From: Candidatus Avelusimicrobium vaccinum
GTDB lineage: Bacteria > Elusimicrobiota > Elusimicrobia > Elusimicrobiales > Elusimicrobiaceae
NCBI GenBank assembly: GCA_902794895.1
Contig: CADBIY010000005.1
Location: 64,001-99,001, forward strand
Direction of reading: 5' to 3'
Length of the DNA stretch: 35,001 bases
A program made the translations under genes and the position numbers. Shown piece after piece: positions 31,420 to 35,001 of this stretch. The notes below the pieces were generated by a model. That model saw only the letters and a program-made list of their open reading frames with translations. It made no database searches and was not told the DNA's origin. Position 1 is the first letter of the stretch; the number at the start of each line of letters is the position of its first letter.

Positions 31420-32724
31420 ATGGATGCCCCTTTTTCTCCCATTTTAACAGATGAATTTAAAGATGCGCTTGCCTTACTGGAAAACAAACCCCTTGTCCGT
31501 CCCTTAATTTTTATTACCGGTCGTGCCGGTACCGGCAAAACCACGCTACTCAAATACTTTGCCACGCACACGGCTCAAAATACCGTAGTTTTAGCCACTA
31601 CCGGATTGGCCGCAATTCATGTACACGGACAAACCGTTCATTCGTTTTTTCATTTAAAACCGGGTAATTTATTAGACTTGAGCAATTTGAAACGTTTACC
31701 CCGCCGCACCGTGGATGCAATTGATACCATCATTATTGACGAAGCCTCCATGCTAAGGGCGGATTTATTGGATGCAATAGACTATATTTTGCAGATTTCC
31801 ACGCATACTGACGAGCCTTTCGGCGGAAAACAAATTATTTTATTTGGTGATTTATTCCAACTCCCCCCGGTGGAAGAACCGTCTTCTGGCGGACTTTTTG
31901 ACCTGTTTCAACAAACGTATGCAAGTCCCTATTTTTTTGATGCACAAGTTTTAAAACGTATCCCTTTGGAAGTGTTTGAACTGAAACGCATTTTCCGGCA
32001 AAAGGCAGATCCTGATTTTGCACATCTATTGAATTTAATCCGGGAAGGAAAAGTTTCACAACCGCAATTGGATGCCCTTCTAAACACCCATATTACGTTT
32101 GATTTACCCGAACAATTTGAAAACTGCATCATTTTAGCCCCTACCAATCGGGAAGCCTCCCAACGGAATCTGCATTATTTATCCCAACTTCCCGGCGAAG
32201 AATATATATACAATGCAGAAATAAGCGAAGGTTTTAAACAAAAAAATACCCCTGCGGAACCTTCTTTACGTCTCAAAAAAGGGGCAAAAATTATGATGCT
32301 TATGAATGATGATAACTGGGTAAACGGGGATATTGGCACCGTGTATGACTTAGGACCGGACTTTATTAAAGTAGAATTAAAAGGATGCATCTACCAAGTT
32401 GAACCACAAGTATGGGAAGATGTCCGCTATGAAGTAAACGCACTTACCCAAAAGTTGGAACCGCGCGTACAAGGATTTTTTAAACAATACCCACTCAAAT
32501 TGGCTTGGGCGATTACCATCCATAAATCACAAGGACTCACTTTTGATAATATTTATTTGGATATGGGCCGCGGCGCTTTTGCCACCGGTCAAACGTATGT
32601 CGCACTCAGCCGCTGCCGCACACTGGCAGGAGTCCATTTGAAGAAGGATATTTTTGTTAAAGATGTTCTATGTGATAAACGCGTGCAACGTTTTTTTGAA
32701 CAAGTACGCGGAAGTTCTTCTTGA
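31420..32724 (+). CDS. Pif1/RecD-like superfamily 1B DNA helicase
   Basis: The 434-residue protein shows the SF1B helicase motifs in order: Walker A in GRAGTGKTT near residue 35, motif Ia VVLATTGLAAIHVHGQTVHSFF, Walker B IIIDEASMLRADLL, and motif III GDLFQLPPV. FELKRIFRQ and ILAPTN follow, then a nucleic acid-binding insert, motif V ITIHKSQGLTFD and motif VI YVALSRCRTLAGV. Pif1-like enzymes unwind DNA 5' to 3', often at G-quadruplexes or R-loops. It is the compact core form without N- or C-terminal extra domains. The start codon lies 6 bases from TATAAT, consistent with a leaderless mRNA. It stands alone; a specific role is not evident. Confidence 0.92.
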   Translation: MDAPFSPILTDEFKDALALLENKPLVRPLIFITGRAGTGKTTLLKYFATHTAQNTVVLATTGLAAIHVHGQTVHSFFHLKPGNLLDLSNLKRLPRRTVDAIDTIIIDEASMLRADLLDAIDYILQISTHTDEPFGGKQIILFGDLFQLPPVEEPSSGGLFDLFQQTYASPYFFDAQVLKRIPLEVFELKRIFRQKADPDFAHLLNLIREGKVSQPQLDALLNTHITFDLPEQFENCIILAPTNREASQRNLHYLSQLPGEEYIYNAEISEGFKQKNTPAEPSLRLKKGAKIMMLMNDDNWVNGDIGTVYDLGPDFIKVELKGCIYQVEPQVWEDVRYEVNALTQKLEPRVQGFFKQYPLKLAWAITIHKSQGLTFDNIYLDMGRGAFATGQTYVALSRCRTLAGVHLKKDIFVKDVLCDKRVQRFFEQVRGSSS

Positions 32725-32732
32725 TAAAATTG

Positions 32733-32738
32733 TATAAT
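32733..32738 (+). promoter_or_regulatory. -10 box of the aquaporin gene
   Basis: TATAAT (32733-32738) lies 46 bases before the ATG, leaving a leader of about 40 bases that holds TTAGGAG. No good -35 is seen. Confidence 0.5.
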
Positions 32739-32784
32739 AGAGACGTAAGTTATTTCCCACTAAAACGGGATATTAGGAGAAAAA

Positions 32785-33456
32785 ATGAAAAAATATTCTG
32801 CTGAATTGTTAGGAACTTTTGTCCTGACCTTATTCGGTTGCGGTTCTGCTGCAATCGCCGGAGCCACCTTAGGCACCTTAGGAATTGCCTTTGCGTTTGG
32901 TCTCTCTATTGTTGCAATGGCTTATGCTATTGGAAATGTATCCGGATGCCACATCAATCCGGCGGTTTCCTTAGGCGTATTTTTAAGTGGAAAAATGAGC
33001 GGTAAAGATTTTTTCGGCTACGTTGTTGCCCAATTTGTAGGGGCTATTTTGGCTGCCTTCACTTTAGCCACCATTATCAATGCTTCCAATTTAGGCGGAA
33101 TTGCCGCAACCGGTTTAGGGGCTAATGGTTATGGGGCTGCTTCTGCGGTCGGTTTATCTGCTTGTGCGGCTTTTGCGGTAGAAGTTATTTTAACCGCTGT
33201 GTTTGTTTGGACCATTTTAGGTGTAACGGACGGTGAAAAAACCAGTGCGATCGCCGGGCTTGTAATCGGCTTAACATTGACTTTTGTGCATATTATGGGC
33301 ATTCCGTTAACGGGTACTTCCGTGAACCCGGCCCGCAGTTTTGGACCGGCCCTCGTTTTGGGTGGGCAAGCCTTGTGCCAAGTTTGGTTGTTTATTGTCG
33401 CTCCGTTAGTGGGTGCCACAGTAGCCGCCATTCTTTGGAAAGTATTCAAAAAATAA
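32785..33456 (+). CDS. aqpZ: Aquaporin (AqpZ-like water channel)
   Basis: The 223-residue MIP-family channel has six membrane helices and the two half-helix NPA boxes, GCHINPAVSLG near residue 52 and GTSVNPARSFGPAL near 178. The HIMGIPLTGTSVNPARS stretch places His and Arg at the selectivity filter as in E. coli AqpZ, favouring water over glycerol. TTAGGAG lies 6-7 bases before the ATG. It is monocistronic and followed by a strong terminator. Confidence 0.94.
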   Translation: MKKYSAELLGTFVLTLFGCGSAAIAGATLGTLGIAFAFGLSIVAMAYAIGNVSGCHINPAVSLGVFLSGKMSGKDFFGYVVAQFVGAILAAFTLATIINASNLGGIAATGLGANGYGAASAVGLSACAAFAVEVILTAVFVWTILGVTDGEKTSAIAGLVIGLTLTFVHIMGIPLTGTSVNPARSFGPALVLGGQALCQVWLFIVAPLVGATVAAILWKVFKK

Positions 33457-33474
33457 CTACTAAAATTGATAAGG

Positions 33475-33505
33475 AATCCCCCGGTTAAACCGGGGGATTT
33501 CTTAT
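33475..33505. terminator. Intrinsic terminator between aquaporin and the giant pilin gene
   Basis: AATCCCCCGGT (33475-33485) pairs with ACCGGGGGATT (33489-33499) around a 3-base loop, followed by TCTTATTTT. It may act in both directions for the convergent pilin gene ending at 33507. Confidence 0.85.
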
Positions 33506-33506
33506 T

Positions 33507-35001
33507 TTAATTATTGACTACACATTCATAAGCACCCACTGCCTGATATCTTGGATAAACGCATGCAGTCACCGTATCCCATCCCTGGCTGTGACATCCA
33601 TGCTGCGGATCTGCTGTCCATCGAAATGCATAGTTTTGAGCCCTAGATTTATTTCTACATCCACCAGGGCATGTTGCTTGGAATGAACAGCAATTGTTTC
33701 CGGTTCCTGTATAGCCGCCCATCCAAACACTATAATGTGCAGAACGCGGCACAGGTGTACACTCTCCAGCATCGTTAACACCCATCTCCGGAATATATTG
33801 AATTGCTACCGTCTTTGCTGCATCGAGGCTTTGTTGGATATAACATTTTATGGAACATGTGTCCGTTGTCGCATCACAGTTGCGGCAAATATTGTCCGGG
33901 TTCTCATCACATGCCCACATGTTTCGTTCAGTTCCGGTATAATCAAATGCACAACCATCGTTGTTGGTTACTTTGAAATCCTCATATAAAGTATATCCCC
34001 CACCCTGGTCAGCAACTAATTCTATTGAAATTTGCGACGGTACAAACTTAGCTTTACAATCTTTAGTTTCAGAATCGTAATAGTAATTGTCACCTTCTAC
34101 TTCCTTACAAGGAAGACAGCGACCTAACGAATATACCGTTCCCTCCGGGCACGCAAAACAACAACGTTCCCCAAACTCTGCCCAGGTAGCATCTTTAGAA
34201 AGGAAAATACTCTCTGCCTGTTCAGAAGGTAAAAAATGTTCCCCGCTAGGGCAATAATCATCAAAATCAAAATCACTCGAACTTCCTTCCGGATTATCCT
34301 CTATAAATCTGAGTTCTCCCCAGTCTACGCAGTTTCGCATTTGATCCGCAGGAACACATCCACTAGTATCCCACGAGGTCCATTCCCATTGGCCTATGGC
34401 ATTACAAAATTGGCTACGCGATTTAGCACCTACCCCTTCATTTTCTTCACAGGGAGCAGTTTCCTCCTGTGCCGCCTGACATGCTCCGTTCCAGTCCCCA
34501 TATACCCAGGATCCGTTTTCGCAGGTTGCAGTGCGGGTTTGCTGCCCGCAACCTGTATCACAAGGACGGCTGGTTTCAGCCTCCTCACTACAGGTTACCG
34601 GTTCCACAGGTGTTGGGATAAGGGCTGCACATGCGGTGGCTTGTTGATAATCCGCTTGCTGCACTAAATCATTACACGTGGGATAATCTTTATTCAGTTT
34701 TCCGCAATCCGCCCCTTCACAACATACACGTCCGTCCGCATACGACGGCATCTTTAACTCATACGACATCCCTTTACTGCTTGCCAACATCCCCGTACTT
34801 TCTAAACGGTATCTGTAATTCTTCGTCTCCGTCTGCGGCAATACTTCCGCCGTTACTAACTTATTAATATTCCCTATGTACGGTTTATCTAACGCACATC
34901 TGCGTTCCTGTTCCGTACGTACCGCGGCCATTACTTCTTCCGCTTCCGTCGTCTTGCGCGTTTCTATCACTTTGTTAAACTTTGGCAGTACCACTGCCGC
35001 T
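33507..35001 (-). CDS. Large cysteine-rich pilin-like protein (5' end outside window)
   Basis: The frame is open to the window edge, giving about 497 residues with the true start beyond base 35001. The first visible residues, AAVVLPKFNKVIETRKTTEAEEVMAAV, match the end of the hydrophobic helix and next helix of the other pilins here (ALPQYQKAVEKSRATEAM), so the missing part is probably the prepilin leader. The pilin-like domain ends near residue 110. A long Cys-rich extension follows, with about 36 Cys in all. It includes a thrombospondin-like segment (PCDTGCGQQTRTATC) and EGF-like or tumour-necrosis-receptor-like spacing (CPEGTVYSLGRCLPC). This suggests a pilus-tip or adhesive minor pilin, which is inference. 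Confidence 0.8.
   Translation of the reverse strand, partial: AAVVLPKFNKVIETRKTTEAEEVMAAVRTEQERRCALDKPYIGNINKLVTAEVLPQTETKNYRYRLESTGMLASSKGMSYELKMPSYADGRVCCEGADCGKLNKDYPTCNDLVQQADYQQATACAALIPTPVEPVTCSEEAETSRPCDTGCGQQTRTATCENGSWVYGDWNGACQAAQEETAPCEENEGVGAKSRSQFCNAIGQWEWTSWDTSGCVPADQMRNCVDWGELRFIEDNPEGSSSDFDFDDYCPSGEHFLPSEQAESIFLSKDATWAEFGERCCFACPEGTVYSLGRCLPCKEVEGDNYYYDSETKDCKAKFVPSQISIELVADQGGGYTLYEDFKVTNNDGCAFDYTGTERNMWACDENPDNICRNCDATTDTCSIKCYIQQSLDAAKTVAIQYIPEMGVNDAGECTPVPRSAHYSVWMGGYTGTGNNCCSFQATCPGGCRNKSRAQNYAFRWTADPQHGCHSQGWDTVTACVYPRYQAVGAYECVVNN

Noticed and set aside
31344-31571. Upstream extension of the ZIP open frame (start at 31571)
   Set aside because: It would overlap the start and promoter of the divergent helicase gene, and the added residues do not resemble any ZIP N-terminus.
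1-35001. CRISPR array, prophage, insertion sequence, toxin-antitoxin or other defence system
   Set aside because: No repeat-spacer array, transposase, integrase, capsid or terminase-like frames, or typical defence domains were seen. The helicase at 31420 and the ankyrin gene stand alone without defence partners.

Overview
The window is bacterial chromosomal DNA of moderate GC content, coding on both strands, and is mostly housekeeping genes. Four separate genes carry a type IV prepilin N-terminus (GFTLIELL type). There is also a single-chain pyruvate:ferredoxin oxidoreductase, an LL-diaminopimelate aminotransferase, and FtsQAZ with a Gram-negative style cell envelope gene set. This combination suggests an anaerobic gut bacterium of the Elusimicrobiota (Elusimicrobium-like). 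That assignment is an inference from gene content and remembered family sequences, since no marker comparison could be run. I see no prophage, transposase, CRISPR array or recognisable defence locus.

Layout. Bases 1-6370 hold the plus-strand translation and RNA-maturation cluster nusA(end)-infB-rbfA-nrnA-truB-ribF. It is interrupted after infB by a 145-bp tandem repeat of the infB tail with its terminator, and by a minus-strand pilin gene. Bases 6457-17290 are a long minus-strand run. In transcription order it reads dapF-dapL-pilin, then smpB, then tRNA-Leu(CAG)-ftsQ-ftsA-ftsZ-pilT-cmk-plsC-rpsA, then queH. Bases 17348-20176 hold a nitroreductase (plus), a GT9-like glycosyltransferase and a DUF362 lipoprotein (both minus). 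Bases 20366-23938 are nifJ (PFOR), probably the most highly expressed gene here. Bases 24080-30450 are more accessory: a pilin, a membrane protein with an HEMLGH motif, an ankyrin protein, a chymotrypsin-fold protease whose nucleophile position is Cys, a secreted protein of unknown function, an M29 aminopeptidase and a membrane protein. This part includes a 480-bp gene-free stretch with a palindromic REP/BIME-like element. Bases 30573-33456 carry a ZIP metal transporter, a Pif1/RecD-like helicase and an aquaporin. The window ends inside a large cysteine-rich pilin-like gene.

The most interesting pattern is in the promoters. Many genes have an extended -10 box (TGn then a TATAAT-like hexamer). 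In about eight genes the hexamer lies only 6-8 nt before the ATG, most often exactly 6, with no Shine-Dalgarno sequence, so these mRNAs should be leaderless. In three places an intrinsic terminator hairpin ends 2-4 nt before such an extended -10 box of the next gene, and in a fourth the terminator arm itself contains a TTGACA -35 box. Terminator and promoter therefore form one compact insulator-like module. Other points are the tandem infB tails, the Cys-nucleophile protease, pilin and pilus genes embedded in housekeeping operons, and the giant Cys-rich pilin.
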